64,000 bases of DNA from Massilibacteroides sp. (GTDB taxonomy: Bacteria > Bacteroidota > Bacteroidia > Bacteroidales > Tannerellaceae). The stretch is taken from positions 49,697 to 113,696 of the forward strand of contig JAQVZS010000002.1 in assembly GCA_028708075.1 (NCBI GenBank), read 5' to 3'. A model generated the notes under the pieces. The model was given only the letters and a program-made list of their open reading frames with translations. It was not told where the DNA came from and did not search any database. Position numbers and translations under genes: made by a program. Position 1 is the first letter of the stretch. Every line of letters begins with the position of its first letter. Below, one piece after another: positions 1 through 8,751 of this stretch.

Positions 1-1
1 G

Positions 2-139
2 GCACATCCGGGGGTTTTTTATCGTTGGCTGAAAGAGAAGGGGAAACTTGGAGGGCAACATAAAATTCCTCGTTTGAACAACGACCGAAAACACATTGAA
101 GAACTGTTGGCTATTAATCAGAACCTGAATGAAAAGTAG
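2..139 (+). CDS. C-terminal end of a GH3 auxin-responsive-promoter family protein (partial)
   Basis: An open frame runs in from the left edge and stops at TAG 137-139, giving 45 residues that include GKLGGQHKIPRL and NDRKHIEELL. From memory this tail is typical of Bacteroidota members of the GH3 (acyl-adenylate-forming, firefly-luciferase fold) family; the bacterial function is not established. The 3' end overlaps the convergent PAP2 gene by about 20 bp. The identification rests on the tail alone, since the catalytic part lies outside the window. Confidence 0.6.
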   Translation, partial: AHPGVFYRWLKEKGKLGGQHKIPRLNNDRKHIEELLAINQNLNEK

Positions 140-915
140 ATTCCGCTTCCGTAAGAAGAAAAGGAAGGGGTCAGAACAAGCTGCTTTGCGACTTTCTCGT
201 TGACCTGCTTTGCGATGAAATTACGGATAGGAAAGTAAGTCAGGTATGACAGTTCGACCGAAAGGATTCCAATGCCGGCACCAGCTAATGTATCTGAAAT
301 CCAATGGCGATTGTTGTAAATACGCGAAATGCCGACCAACGTAGCCATCGCGTATCCGGCGTAACCGAGTGCCGGGGCGCTATCTTTAAATTCTTTATAC
401 GCCAGATGAGCGCCCAGAAAAGCATTCGCTGTATGTCCCGAAGGGAAAGAATAAGGAGCGCCGTCGGGTCTTGTCTCATCTATCGTATTTTTCAGTCCGT
501 GTACCATCCCCGCGTTGAAGCCTTCTGCCAGCGCCAATAGGAAAAACTGGTCTACAAAATTATGTTTTTCTTTTGCGAAAATATCACAAACAAAAACCCA
601 GCCGAACATACCCCATTCCATGTAATCGTCAACCCGTATTCGTTTAACCGATTTTTTTCGCGAGAATAGATGGAAATCCGACCAACCGTCCACGACCGTT
701 CCCAGAATCCCTGTGGCAATCAACGACGTCGGAAGGATCAGTTTTTTTGCATTAAATGAGTAATGAATAATCGGCATTTTCTCTTTCTTTTCGATCTGTA
801 CGGTTGTTTGTTCGATCGACAAGCTGTCTAAAGGTATAAGCGGGAAAACCTTCAAACTACATAAGAAGGTAAATAATAGAAATAAAGCGATCCTTGTGTG
901 TATACGGTGATTCAT
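118..915 (-). CDS. PAP2-family membrane phosphatase
   Basis: 265 residues with the full phosphatidic acid phosphatase type 2 signature: K142-x6-R149-P150, PSGH at 158-161, and SR 197-198 followed by H204 and D208. The N-terminus (about 8-28) is a signal peptide or anchor and further hydrophobic segments surround the motifs, so the active site probably faces the periplasm. Family members remove phosphate from lipids such as undecaprenyl pyrophosphate, phosphatidylglycerol phosphate or lipid A (LpxE/LpxF-like); the substrate cannot be read from sequence. The last 20 residues are Ser/Tyr/Phe-rich and end in FRF, unusual for a plain PAP2 protein. A -7 promoter element lies only 5 bp before the ATG, so the transcript may be nearly leaderless. 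It is divergent from cysS. Confidence 0.85.
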   Translation of the reverse strand: MNHRIHTRIALFLLFTFLCSLKVFPLIPLDSLSIEQTTVQIEKKEKMPIIHYSFNAKKLILPTSLIATGILGTVVDGWSDFHLFSRKKSVKRIRVDDYMEWGMFGWVFVCDIFAKEKHNFVDQFFLLALAEGFNAGMVHGLKNTIDETRPDGAPYSFPSGHTANAFLGAHLAYKEFKDSAPALGYAGYAMATLVGISRIYNNRHWISDTLAGAGIGILSVELSYLTYFPIRNFIAKQVNEKVAKQLVLTPSFSSYGSGIYFSFRF

Positions 916-920
916 GCGTG

Positions 921-928
921 CAAAGATA
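921..928 (-). promoter_or_regulatory. -7 element for the PAP2 gene
   Basis: CAAAGATA on the plus strand reads TATCTTTG on the minus strand, matching the Bacteroidota TAnnTTTG consensus. It ends 5 bp upstream of the ATG at 915. No clear -33 TTTG is visible. Confidence 0.55.
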
Positions 929-941
929 TACAGATTATTCC

Positions 942-949
942 TATATTTG
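942..949 (+). promoter_or_regulatory. -7 element for cysS
   Basis: TATATTTG matches TAnnTTTG and lies 25 bp upstream of the cysS ATG. It is divergent from, and only 13 bp from, the PAP2 element, so the two promoters share one 59-bp intergenic region. Confidence 0.6.
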
Positions 950-974
950 TATTTCTTATTAAAGACGATATAAT

Positions 975-2450
975 ATGGAACATCCGTTGATTATTTATAA
1001 CACATTGACCCGGAAGAAAGAACAGTTCGTACCTCTCCATGCGCCGCATGTGGGATTGTATGTTTGCGGTCCAACGGTTTACGGCGACGGACATTTGGGG
1101 CATGCCCGTCCGGCGATTACGTTTGATATTCTTTTTCGTTATCTTCGTCACCTCGGCTATAAAGTTCGTTATGTGCGCAATATTACGGATGTCGGACATT
1201 TGGAACATGACGCGGATAGCGGAGAAGATAAGATTGCGAAAAAAGCCCGGCTCGAACAACTTGAGCCGATGGAAGTCGTGCAATACTATTCGAACCGCTA
1301 CCATAAGGCAATGGAAGCGTTGAACGTGCTTCCTCCAAGTATCGAACCGCAGGCTTCCGGACATATTATCGAACAAATCGAATTGGTGAAACGCATACTC
1401 GAAAACGGATTTGCCTATGAAAGTGAGGGTTCGGTTTATTTCGATGTTGTAAAATACAACAGCAAGCATCATTATGGCATTCTTTCCGGACGGAATGTGG
1501 AAGATATGCTCAATACCACCCGCGAACTGGATGGTCAGGAAGAGAAACATAATCCGATTGATTTTGCACTTTGGAAGAAAGCTCAGCCGGAACACATTAT
1601 GAGATGGCCGTCTCCCTGGGGAGACGGTTTCCCCGGGTGGCACTGCGAATGTACGGCAATGGGGAAAAAATATCTCGGCGAGCATTTCGATATTCATGGT
1701 GGCGGGATGGACTTGGTCTTTCCGCATCACGAATGCGAGATTGCTCAGGCAGTCGCTTCGCAGGGTGACGAGATGGTTCGTTACTGGATGCATAACAATA
1801 TGATAACCGTCAACGGGCAAAAGATGGGAAAATCGTTGGGTAACTTTATCACGCTCGATGAGTTTTTTACCGGCAATCACAAGAAGTTGTCTCAGGCTTA
1901 TTCGCCGATGACGATTCGTTTCTTTATCCTTCAGGCCCATTACCGCAGTACAGTCGATTTTAGCAACGAAGCCCTGAAAGCCTCTGAAAGAGGATTATCC
2001 CGTCTATTGGAGGCCTATGCCGGCTTGCAAAAGATTATTCCAACGGAAACGTCCAGTATAGAAAAGCAAGGGTTCCGAACGAAATGTTACGAGGCGATGA
2101 ACGACGATTTGAATACGCCGATTGTCATTTCCCATCTTTTTGATGCGGCAAGAGTAATCAATACGGTGAAAGATGGAAAAGGAACGCTTTCTGCGGCTGA
2201 TTTACAGGAATTGAAGGACGTTTTTGATTTGTTTTTATTCGATCTCCTTGGGATACGGAATGAAGTATCGGAAGGCGGAAATGCGTACGAAGCTTTTGGA
2301 AAAGCTGTGGATTTATTGCTTTCTATCCGTCAACAGGCTAAACAAAATAAAGATTGGGCTACTTCAGACAAGATCAGAAATGAATTGATTGAAATAGGTT
2401 TTGAAATAAAGGATACGAAAGACGGTGCCGAATGGAAATTCGGACAATAA
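975..2450 (+). CDS. cysS: cysteine--tRNA ligase
   Basis: 491 residues, the normal length for CysRS, a class I aminoacyl-tRNA synthetase charging tRNA-Cys in the cytoplasm. The HIGH motif appears as HLGH at 40-43 and the KMSKS loop as KMGKS at 283-287. Zinc-ligand positions are recognisable: C31 in VCGPTVY, the cysteine in [10 protein letters not shown], and the HHECE cluster. The C-terminal DALR-type anticodon domain is complete. The ATG follows a -7 element by 25 bp and the gene is probably monocistronic, converging with the DUF3108 gene 9 bp downstream. Confidence 0.97.
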   Translation: MEHPLIIYNTLTRKKEQFVPLHAPHVGLYVCGPTVYGDGHLGHARPAITFDILFRYLRHLGYKVRYVRNITDVGHLEHDADSGEDKIAKKARLEQLEPMEVVQYYSNRYHKAMEALNVLPPSIEPQASGHIIEQIELVKRILENGFAYESEGSVYFDVVKYNSKHHYGILSGRNVEDMLNTTRELDGQEEKHNPIDFALWKKAQPEHIMRWPSPWGDGFPGWHCECTAMGKKYLGEHFDIHGGGMDLVFPHHECEIAQAVASQGDEMVRYWMHNNMITVNGQKMGKSLGNFITLDEFFTGNHKKLSQAYSPMTIRFFILQAHYRSTVDFSNEALKASERGLSRLLEAYAGLQKIIPTETSSIEKQGFRTKCYEAMNDDLNTPIVISHLFDAARVINTVKDGKGTLSAADLQELKDVFDLFLFDLLGIRNEVSEGGNAYEAFGKAVDLLLSIRQQAKQNKDWATSDKIRNELIEIGFEIKDTKDGAEWKFGQ

Positions 2451-2459
2451 GCAATTTTT

Positions 2460-3347
2460 CTATTTCCTGTTTTTGGAGATTACGATACGGCAGTTGAGCG
2501 GGTATTTTAGTCCTGACGAGGTGCTGTAATAGGCTTCTCCTGCTCCCAGTTTCAATTTGGCGCGGATTTTAATGGGGATGCGGTTTTCGTCATCCCCGAT
2601 CCATATTTCTGCCGCCGATTCGTTTTGTTCGAACACTTCGTCATAAATATCCATCGAAAAATAACGAGTCTTATATTTCACGTTATTCCGTTCTAGAATT
2701 GCCTGTCCTTTGTAATGGAAACTGACGTTCACGACATCTCTACCGATCATTACCTGGAAAGAGAATCGATCGCCGATCGTCATTCCGGTAAAATTCAGTG
2801 AACGTAAATAAAGCACTGAACTCATTAGGTCAAATACACATCCTTCTGATGTTAGGGTCGTGTCGATTTTTACGTGTGTTGGCGTATATCGCAGCGAATG
2901 TGCGCTGACATTATCGTTCAGGTAAGAAAACGTCAACTGGTCGATGGAATAATATCCGCCTTCGTTCGAGTTCTTTATGCCCCGCAGCAGGCGCATATTT
3001 ATGTCGTGAAAGCTAGCCAACGTATCGCGCATTTTGTAGATCGACTCGAAGAGCCCTGTGGTGCGGAACAGCAGCCTGTAACTGTATCCCGGCATATTGT
3101 CTTCGTTTGTTTCGTAAAAGTCTATCGAGGCTTGTCCCGCTTTCGGCATCAAGATTCCCCATTTGAAATAGATCACATAATCCACATTTTCACCTGTAAC
3201 AAACGGTTTATTCTCGAACCGGCATTGGGCGGACACATTTTCTTGCAAGCTCCATAAAAGACAAACGATCAAGAAAAATCCGAACTTAAAATCGGAGGCC
3301 GGATATCCCTGAACTACTTGTAGACGAACTGTTCTGTTTTCCTTCAT
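2460..3347 (-). CDS. DUF3108 domain exported protein
   Basis: 295 residues from the ATG at 3347. The longer open frame starts with TTG at 3422, far inside the upstream gene, and has no signal peptide near its start. Residues about 19-40 (FGFFLIVCLLWSL, then NVSA) form a hydrophobic export signal. The mature part carries the DUF3108 pattern common in Bacteroidota: YFKWGILMPKAG, a SIDQ strand, and the C-terminal IPIKIRAKLKLGAGEAYY. Function is unknown; such proteins are predicted periplasmic or outer-membrane associated beta-rich proteins. It overlaps the upstream lipoprotein gene by about 60 bp, so the two are probably translationally coupled. The start is the uncertain point. Confidence 0.75.
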   Translation of the reverse strand: MKENRTVRLQVVQGYPASDFKFGFFLIVCLLWSLQENVSAQCRFENKPFVTGENVDYVIYFKWGILMPKAGQASIDFYETNEDNMPGYSYRLLFRTTGLFESIYKMRDTLASFHDINMRLLRGIKNSNEGGYYSIDQLTFSYLNDNVSAHSLRYTPTHVKIDTTLTSEGCVFDLMSSVLYLRSLNFTGMTIGDRFSFQVMIGRDVVNVSFHYKGQAILERNNVKYKTRYFSMDIYDEVFEQNESAAEIWIGDDENRIPIKIRAKLKLGAGEAYYSTSSGLKYPLNCRIVISKNRK

Positions 3348-5193
3348 TCTTATAATCTCTCTTGGGCTTTGAAACCTCTTTGGGTTTATTTTTAGTGATC
3401 TCCATCGGTTTCTGACGTTCAATGGGTATAGCCGATATGTTCCACGACTCTTCTACGTCCCAGTTTTGCATCACGTCGAACATTTTGGGGCAATAATAGA
3501 CTTTTTCGGGTTGTTTTCTGTCTTCAAAATTACCGGTATCCCATTTCCCGTTTTCGTTGGTATCGACAATAAGTCGGGCATAATATTTGTCCGGTTTCAA
3601 GTCCATAAACAAGGCTCCACCGTCTTTTACTGACGCCCTTCGAATGGGTGTGTCACTGTTGTTCAGCAATTCAACAAAAGCGGGGAACTCGACGCCTTCG
3701 ATATTGATATATAAGTTCCCGTAATCCTCTTTTTTCTTAATTTTAAAGGTTGCGGTAAACGGTTCGTTCCATTTCCCATAGACACTTTTAATGATTGCGG
3801 AGTCAACCGAGAGACGGTATTCTTCTCCGTAATTCCATTTTCTGCGAATAAAATAAGCTAACGAGTTGGTGGAATCCGGGAAACTCTCGATCTCAGCCGG
3901 TATCCATACCGTATCTTGCTTCTGATCCAGAAGAAACCATTCTTTTGAAAAATCAAATACCGGTTCGCTAAATTCGATATGCAAGGTGTCGAAAATATCC
4001 ATAGATTCCGGAGCATAAATATTCATCCCCAAAGCAACGGGCTTTTCTTCTTCGTTTTTTTTCTTTTTGTCGTTTGGCCTGCGGCGCATGACGAATTGTA
4101 ATGTATCGGTCTGTGCTTGCTGGATATTTAGCGAATCACTTTTCGGATAGGTTAATTTGAAGGATAAGGTATCGCGCATAAGCAGGGACAGATCGGTGAT
4201 CCAATAATTGATTTGTGTATTGTTGTTCAACGCTTGCATAAAAAACCAGCAGCTATCTCCCGGTGTGAAGTTCAGCGGAATCGGAATCGGAACGGTATCT
4301 AAGGAGGTGTTAAAGGTCAGTACACCCAACTGCTCTTGAGGGCGTTCTATTTTTTGTAAATACTGGCGGGCGAAATTTTCCTTAAACAGGAAAAGCTGGA
4401 TATCGTCCGGCAAGAAGCGTGTGTAAGGAACGGTCATGATAGAGTCTATGGTTAACGTGTCTTTCCATATTGTATCCTGGCGGGTTGTCAATTCAAAAGT
4501 TGTGGCAAAGGTTGAATCGTGAAACGCGATTTCTTCCCCTGGCTGATCGAATTTGAAATCTCGGTTTGCGTCGTTCAAGGCGTATATCCGGTAGGTTCCT
4601 TCTGTAATATTGCGGATGGTGAAGTGTCCTTTATCATTGGTTTTAGTTGTCCGAAGGAACGGGGTTTTTACAAATGCCGAATCATGTAAATCGCTATGTA
4701 AACCGACGATAATACCCGGCATAGGCTCCAGATTTTCCGCGTTTAGCAAGATTCCGGATACTTCCAGCGTATCGATCACGTCACCAGTGGAAAACGCGAA
4801 GGAGAAATTTTGCAGCACATTTTTTTCGTTATTGTCGGCAATGGAATTTGTGAAATCAATCGTATAGGTAGTGTTTTCTTTTAATGTATCTTTCAATTCG
4901 ATCGTGATTTTACGTCCGTTCGGACGGATAGAAGGCATACCCAATTGTGGAGGAGTGATAATTACATTTTCAGAGGGTTGCTCCACCTGAATCAGTTCGT
5001 CAAACAACATTTCTATCTTGTTCCCTTTATAATTCGTTTGGTTGGGTGATGGTATGCTACTGATAAACTTCGGTGGTGTTTCATCGTAAGGTCCTCCATT
5101 TGGTGACGCGATGTTGGCACATGCATATAGCAGCAAACTGAGCAGACATCCGCACGACAACGAGAAATAGATTCTTATATTTCTATATTTCAT
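3286..5193 (-). CDS. Ig-like (Big_5) domain lipoprotein
   Basis: 635 residues. The N-terminus is a lipoprotein signal with the lipobox LYAC and lipidated Cys at 25, followed by NIASPNGGPYDETPP, a start I recall from a conserved Bacteroidota lipoprotein family. An Ig-like Big_5 domain covers about 35-135 (FDELIQVEQPSENVIITPP; FSFAFSTGD), followed by a carboxypeptidase-regulatory-like section (about 145-225, FTIRNITEGTYRIYALND) and further beta-rich repeats. The C-terminus is Lys/Ser-rich. It is anchored in the outer or inner membrane; the function is not known. It is first in an overlapping pair with the DUF3108 gene. Confidence 0.82.
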   Translation of the reverse strand: MKYRNIRIYFSLSCGCLLSLLLYACANIASPNGGPYDETPPKFISSIPSPNQTNYKGNKIEMLFDELIQVEQPSENVIITPPQLGMPSIRPNGRKITIELKDTLKENTTYTIDFTNSIADNNEKNVLQNFSFAFSTGDVIDTLEVSGILLNAENLEPMPGIIVGLHSDLHDSAFVKTPFLRTTKTNDKGHFTIRNITEGTYRIYALNDANRDFKFDQPGEEIAFHDSTFATTFELTTRQDTIWKDTLTIDSIMTVPYTRFLPDDIQLFLFKENFARQYLQKIERPQEQLGVLTFNTSLDTVPIPIPLNFTPGDSCWFFMQALNNNTQINYWITDLSLLMRDTLSFKLTYPKSDSLNIQQAQTDTLQFVMRRRPNDKKKKNEEEKPVALGMNIYAPESMDIFDTLHIEFSEPVFDFSKEWFLLDQKQDTVWIPAEIESFPDSTNSLAYFIRRKWNYGEEYRLSVDSAIIKSVYGKWNEPFTATFKIKKKEDYGNLYINIEGVEFPAFVELLNNSDTPIRRASVKDGGALFMDLKPDKYYARLIVDTNENGKWDTGNFEDRKQPEKVYYCPKMFDVMQNWDVEESWNISAIPIERQKPMEITKNKPKEVSKPKRDYKNEGKQNSSSTSSSGISGLRF

Positions 5194-5214
5194 TTATTGT
5201 TATGTTTCGAAAAG

Positions 5215-5222
5215 CAAAAATA
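5215..5222 (-). promoter_or_regulatory. -7 element for the Ig-like lipoprotein operon
   Basis: CAAAAATA reads TATTTTTG on the minus strand, a TAnnTTTG match 21 bp upstream of the ATG at 5193. Confidence 0.5.
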
Positions 5223-5289
5223 GGGAAAATACCAGCATTGTCCCCTTAGTCCACGGCGAAATAATATTTCTTAACGACAATAGGGTTTT

Positions 5290-6567
5290 TTATTCTGATT
5301 GGTGTTTAGTTTTAAGGAAGAGATAGCCGATTCTGCAATACATGCATTTCTTTTTTTCGCAATATTCGCGTTTTAATTGTATTACGGCCTGCGAATCGGC
5401 TGCGTTTTTGATGTTGACGCCAGCTTTTTCGAAGAGACGAATAATTGCATTCTGTTCTGCGGGGAGGCGTTCCTGTAGCTGGATTGCGCGTTCGCAAAAT
5501 TCGAGTTTGTTTTTTTCCTTTCCATAGGCGAAGAAAATAGAGGCGACGGTGTTGATCATGAGTATGTTGATCGCATTTTCACCGAGCATTTTAGGTTTAG
5601 TGGGGGATTTGTGCCGGAAACTGTAATGTTCCGACCAGTAGTCGGACGGAAGCAAACGAAAAAAAGCTCTTATTTCGTTGATTGTCTGAGCTTCCAATAG
5701 TTGCGAAAAAAGCTTGTCGTACGTAAACCAGAGCATGGCTAACTGGGCGAGTTTAATGGGTGGAAAACCGGATGGGTACGTTCGGAAGTTTTTAAACCGG
5801 GACGCATCTAAGGGTGTTAACCCGTATTTATGGGCAAGAAAACGATATTCCCGTTTTAAAAAACGATAATAGTCGTCGTCGTTTTCGGCTTCCAACAGTC
5901 CGGCTTGCCCGAAGAATAATGCTTCTACCTGCGAAATACTATTTCGGTGTTTTAGGATATAGTGAAACGGCAGGCTGTCGGCCAACTGTTGAAAAGCGTC
6001 GCTGTTTAGCCCGAAACCGAAATTACGTGTGAGTAAAATATAAAAGACTTCGTTCCAGTCTTCTTCTTTTTGTTTGAGGAGAGTGAAGATCATTTGCGTT
6101 TTTCGTTCCAATCGTTCGCTTGTCAGTGCGTTGAGCCATGCGGTTATCAGGAATGAATCTGTTGTTTTCAGGGTAGCAAAGCAGGGGAGGGGCTGTTCCG
6201 ATTCGAACAGGTGCTGTATGTTTTCCCGGATATAATCGGGTATGGGCAAAATAAGTTGTGGTATTTTTTCGCCGTTGGAACGGTATACAACCGCGTCGTT
6301 GTCATTTACGACATGCAAAATGACCGCGTCGTAGGCTTTGTCTCGATGATGATGATGTTTGACCCAGTCCGATGCTCGCTCATGTATTTCTATACTTCCC
6401 GCCCAAACAGTTTTTCCTGTTTTGATTTTTGCGTTGAAGAAGTCAGGCCCCGCGTCGGTATTGAGTATTCCCGGATCGATTACTGTGATTTCTTTTCCTT
6501 CGGTAGTAATTAATGCGGAAGAAGCATAAAGTTTATATTTCCAGACATAAAGTAACAAACGTTCCAT
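5290..6567 (-). CDS. DUF2851 family protein
   Basis: 425 residues, with the conserved DUF2851 start (YVWKYKLYASSAL, then the IDPGILNTDAGPDFFNAKI segment) and the internal WAGSIEIHERASDW and HHHHRDKAYDAVILHVV segments. The latter is a histidine-rich stretch (about residues 71-79) reminiscent of a metal site, but no enzyme activity is known for the family. The C-terminus has two CxxC-like features (CEKKKCMYC), possibly a small zinc knuckle. No signal peptide, so cytoplasmic. Family assignment is from memory of Bacteroidota proteins. Confidence 0.8.
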   Translation of the reverse strand: MERLLLYVWKYKLYASSALITTEGKEITVIDPGILNTDAGPDFFNAKIKTGKTVWAGSIEIHERASDWVKHHHHRDKAYDAVILHVVNDNDAVVYRSNGEKIPQLILPIPDYIRENIQHLFESEQPLPCFATLKTTDSFLITAWLNALTSERLERKTQMIFTLLKQKEEDWNEVFYILLTRNFGFGLNSDAFQQLADSLPFHYILKHRNSISQVEALFFGQAGLLEAENDDDYYRFLKREYRFLAHKYGLTPLDASRFKNFRTYPSGFPPIKLAQLAMLWFTYDKLFSQLLEAQTINEIRAFFRLLPSDYWSEHYSFRHKSPTKPKMLGENAINILMINTVASIFFAYGKEKNKLEFCERAIQLQERLPAEQNAIIRLFEKAGVNIKNAADSQAVIQLKREYCEKKKCMYCRIGYLFLKTKHQSE

Positions 6568-6592
6568 TTTTTCACAGTTAAGATTTTGATTG

Positions 6593-6600
6593 CAAAGCTA
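6593..6600 (-). promoter_or_regulatory. -7 element for the DUF2851 gene
   Basis: CAAAGCTA reads TAGCTTTG on the minus strand (TAnnTTTG), 25 bp upstream of the ATG at 6567. Confidence 0.55.
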
Positions 6601-6638
6601 ACGGAAAAATGTTAAGCTTATGTTTTTCAAAGAATGAA

Positions 6639-6671
6639 AAAAGGATCGTTTTGCGAAAAAACAATCCTTTT
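6639..6671 (-). terminator. rho-independent terminator after mrp
   Basis: Arms 6639-6652 and 6658-6671 pair over 14 bp with one mismatch around a 5-nt loop. In the minus direction the hairpin is followed by a T-run, placing it downstream of the mrp stop. Confidence 0.65.
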
Positions 6672-6696
6672 CCCTTTTTTATTGAGCTTACAACCT

Positions 6697-7806
6697 TTAT
6701 TTTACGGTAATTTCCACTTTTTGAGTTGGTGCCTGATTGCGATTGCGCTCTTCTATCTTGCTGACAATGTTTTCTGCCAAAGCACGGAAAGCGGCGCCGG
6801 TGATAGTTTCCGGATTGAGAGCTACTGGTCTACCGCTGTCGCCACCGTCACAAATGCTTTGTACAATTGGGATCTGACCTAACAGCGGTACGTTCAGCTC
6901 TTCCGCCAGACGTTTACACCCTTCTTTTCCAAAGATATAGTATTTGTTTTCCGGCAATTCCGCCGGTGTAAACCAAGCCATGTTTTCGATCAATCCCAGA
7001 ACTGGTACGTTAATCTTCTCGCCGGTAAACATGCTGATCCCTTTGCGCGCGTCGGATAAAGCGACTTCTTGCGGGGTACTGACTACGATCGCGCCCGTTA
7101 TTCCGAGTGTTTGAACCATCGTCAGGTGAATGTCGCTCGTCCCCGGTGGTAGGTCAATCAGAAAATAATCCAGTTCGCCCCAGTTGGCATCTCGGATCAG
7201 TTGTTTTAGCGCATTGCTGGCCATTGCTCCGCGCCATAACACGGCATCGTTTTTATTCACGAAGAAACCGATTGAAAGCAATTTGACCCCATAATTTTCC
7301 GCAGGTTGAATTAATTCCCGCCCGTTTACATCGGTCATGTAAGGACGAGCGTCTTCTACGTGGAACATTTTGGGTTGTGACGGACCGAAAATATCGGCGT
7401 CAAGCAATCCTACTTTATATCCCAAACCGGTCAGTGCTACCGCCAGATTGGCGGCGACAGTACTTTTACCTACTCCGCCTTTTCCGGAAGAAATGGCGAT
7501 GGTGTTTTTAACTCCGGGCAAGAGTTTCTCCGCTTCCGGATGTATTGGTTCTGGTGCTACGGCGCGAATGTTTCCTTTGATTTCTATATCGGGATTGATA
7601 TAGGTCAGAATGGCTGTCTCAGCCGCCTTGAGTACCGACTTGATGAACGGGTCGTTCGGCTTTTCGAAAATGATGGAAAAACTGACTTTCATACCTTCGA
7701 TACGAATGTCGTCTTCTATCATCCCAGCAGATACCAGATCTTTGCCTGTTCCAGGATAACGTACTTTTTCAAGTGCGTCCAAAATTAATTTAGGATATAA
7801 TTTCAT
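6697..7806 (-). CDS. mrp: Mrp/NBP35-type iron-sulfur carrier ATPase
   Basis: 369 residues. The N-terminal 80 residues form a MIP18/DUF59 domain; a ParA/MinD-like P-loop ATPase follows with the deviant Walker A GKGGVGKST at 108-116 and the DLPPGTSD Walker B region. Family members carry or insert Fe-S clusters, or regulate that process. In most Mrp proteins a CxxC pair holds a bridging cluster at the dimer interface; here the matching segment reads NMAWFTPAELPENKYYIFG and has no cysteine pair. It follows trmB by 25 bp and is probably co-transcribed from the trmB promoter. Confidence 0.9.
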   Translation of the reverse strand: MKLYPKLILDALEKVRYPGTGKDLVSAGMIEDDIRIEGMKVSFSIIFEKPNDPFIKSVLKAAETAILTYINPDIEIKGNIRAVAPEPIHPEAEKLLPGVKNTIAISSGKGGVGKSTVAANLAVALTGLGYKVGLLDADIFGPSQPKMFHVEDARPYMTDVNGRELIQPAENYGVKLLSIGFFVNKNDAVLWRGAMASNALKQLIRDANWGELDYFLIDLPPGTSDIHLTMVQTLGITGAIVVSTPQEVALSDARKGISMFTGEKINVPVLGLIENMAWFTPAELPENKYYIFGKEGCKRLAEELNVPLLGQIPIVQSICDGGDSGRPVALNPETITGAAFRALAENIVSKIEERNRNQAPTQKVEITVK

Positions 7807-7831
7807 GTTATTCCTTGTTTTGTATTGTTAT

Positions 7832-8590
7832 TTATTTGCCGGAGGCCAACGCACTTCTTTTACTTCGGTTAAAGCTGCGGTAGGCATCATAGGCGATTTC
7901 TTCTTCCGGTTCGACCGGTGTTTCACGTTCTTCGCAGATGAAACGGATGTATTTAATATTTAAACCTCTGTCAATCCATTGTTGTTCGTAGTAGGTCTTT
8001 ATTCCTAGAATCGGATCGGTGGTACCGCTATGATAGAGATCACCTGTCTGGAAAAGGATTGGATAATGGTTGATTTCCGCCATTTTTGTTGTATAGGTAT
8101 ACATGAAATGGCTGTCTGTCTTCAGGTGAATGATTCCGTTTTCAGACAGGATTTCTCGGTATAGTTTCATGAAACGGATAGATGTTAGCCGTTTGTTTAG
8201 CTTTTTCATTTGTGGATCGGGGAAGGTGAGCCATATTTCAGCAACTTCGCCCGGCGCGAAAAAACGGTTAATCAGTTCGATGTGCGTACGGAGAAAGGCG
8301 ACATTTTGCATATCTGCTTCCAACGATTCTTTGGCTCCGCTCCACATACGTGCTCCTTTGATGTCGACACCGATAAAATTTTTATCCGGAAAGAGTCTCG
8401 CCAGTCCGACGGTATATTCTCCTTTCCCGCAACCCAACTCCAATACGATCGGATGGTTATTTTTGAAAAAACATTTGTTCCAGAGTCCTTTCAAATCAAA
8501 TCCTTTCGCCTCTAATTCAGAAAATGGATATTGGAAAACATGTGGGTAACCCGCCATCTCATCAAATTTCGCTAATTTATTTTTTCCCAT
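7832..8590 (-). CDS. trmB: tRNA (guanine-N7)-methyltransferase
   Basis: 252 residues. The SAM-binding motif [11 protein letters not shown] lies near 49-59 and is followed by the acidic FIGVDIKG strand; the [14 protein letters not shown] segment is diagnostic for TrmB, which methylates G46 of tRNA. The short basic C-terminal tail ([15 protein letters not shown]) is plausible for RNA contact. The start MGKNKLAKF matches Bacteroidota homologues. A -7 element ends only 4 bp before the ATG, suggesting a leaderless or nearly leaderless mRNA. Confidence 0.93.
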   Translation of the reverse strand: MGKNKLAKFDEMAGYPHVFQYPFSELEAKGFDLKGLWNKCFFKNNHPIVLELGCGKGEYTVGLARLFPDKNFIGVDIKGARMWSGAKESLEADMQNVAFLRTHIELINRFFAPGEVAEIWLTFPDPQMKKLNKRLTSIRFMKLYREILSENGIIHLKTDSHFMYTYTTKMAEINHYPILFQTGDLYHSGTTDPILGIKTYYEQQWIDRGLNIKYIRFICEERETPVEPEEEIAYDAYRSFNRSKRSALASGK

Positions 8591-8594
8591 GGGG

Positions 8595-8602
8595 CAAAGA
8601 TA
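8595..8602 (-). promoter_or_regulatory. -7 element for trmB-mrp
   Basis: CAAAGATA reads TATCTTTG on the minus strand. Only 4 bp separate it from the trmB ATG, so transcription should start at or within a few bases of the start codon. Confidence 0.55.
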
Positions 8603-8659
8603 ATAATATTCGGTTTTTTTGGTTCAATAGGAAAGTGTTTGTGTTTTTTTTATAATGAT

Positions 8660-8704
8660 AAAAAACAGGGAAAGAGGTTGATTACTATTCCTCGTTTCCC
8701 TGTT
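8660..8704 (-). terminator. terminator of the susCD operon
   Basis: Arms 8664-8673 (AACAGGGAAA) and 8695-8704 (TTTCCCTGTT) pair perfectly over 10 bp and are extended inward by AGG/CCT across a small internal loop. On the minus strand the hairpin is followed by TTTTTT, just past the susD stop. Confidence 0.8.
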
Positions 8705-8751
8705 AACAATATATGAAACTATTCTATTTCTAGTCGTTTTGTGAAAAAAGG

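Noticed and set aside
912..1940. 342-codon open frame antisense to cysS
   Set aside because: It mirrors the cysS reading frame, with Arg/His/Phe-rich low-information content, and a well-supported synthetase is on the other strand.
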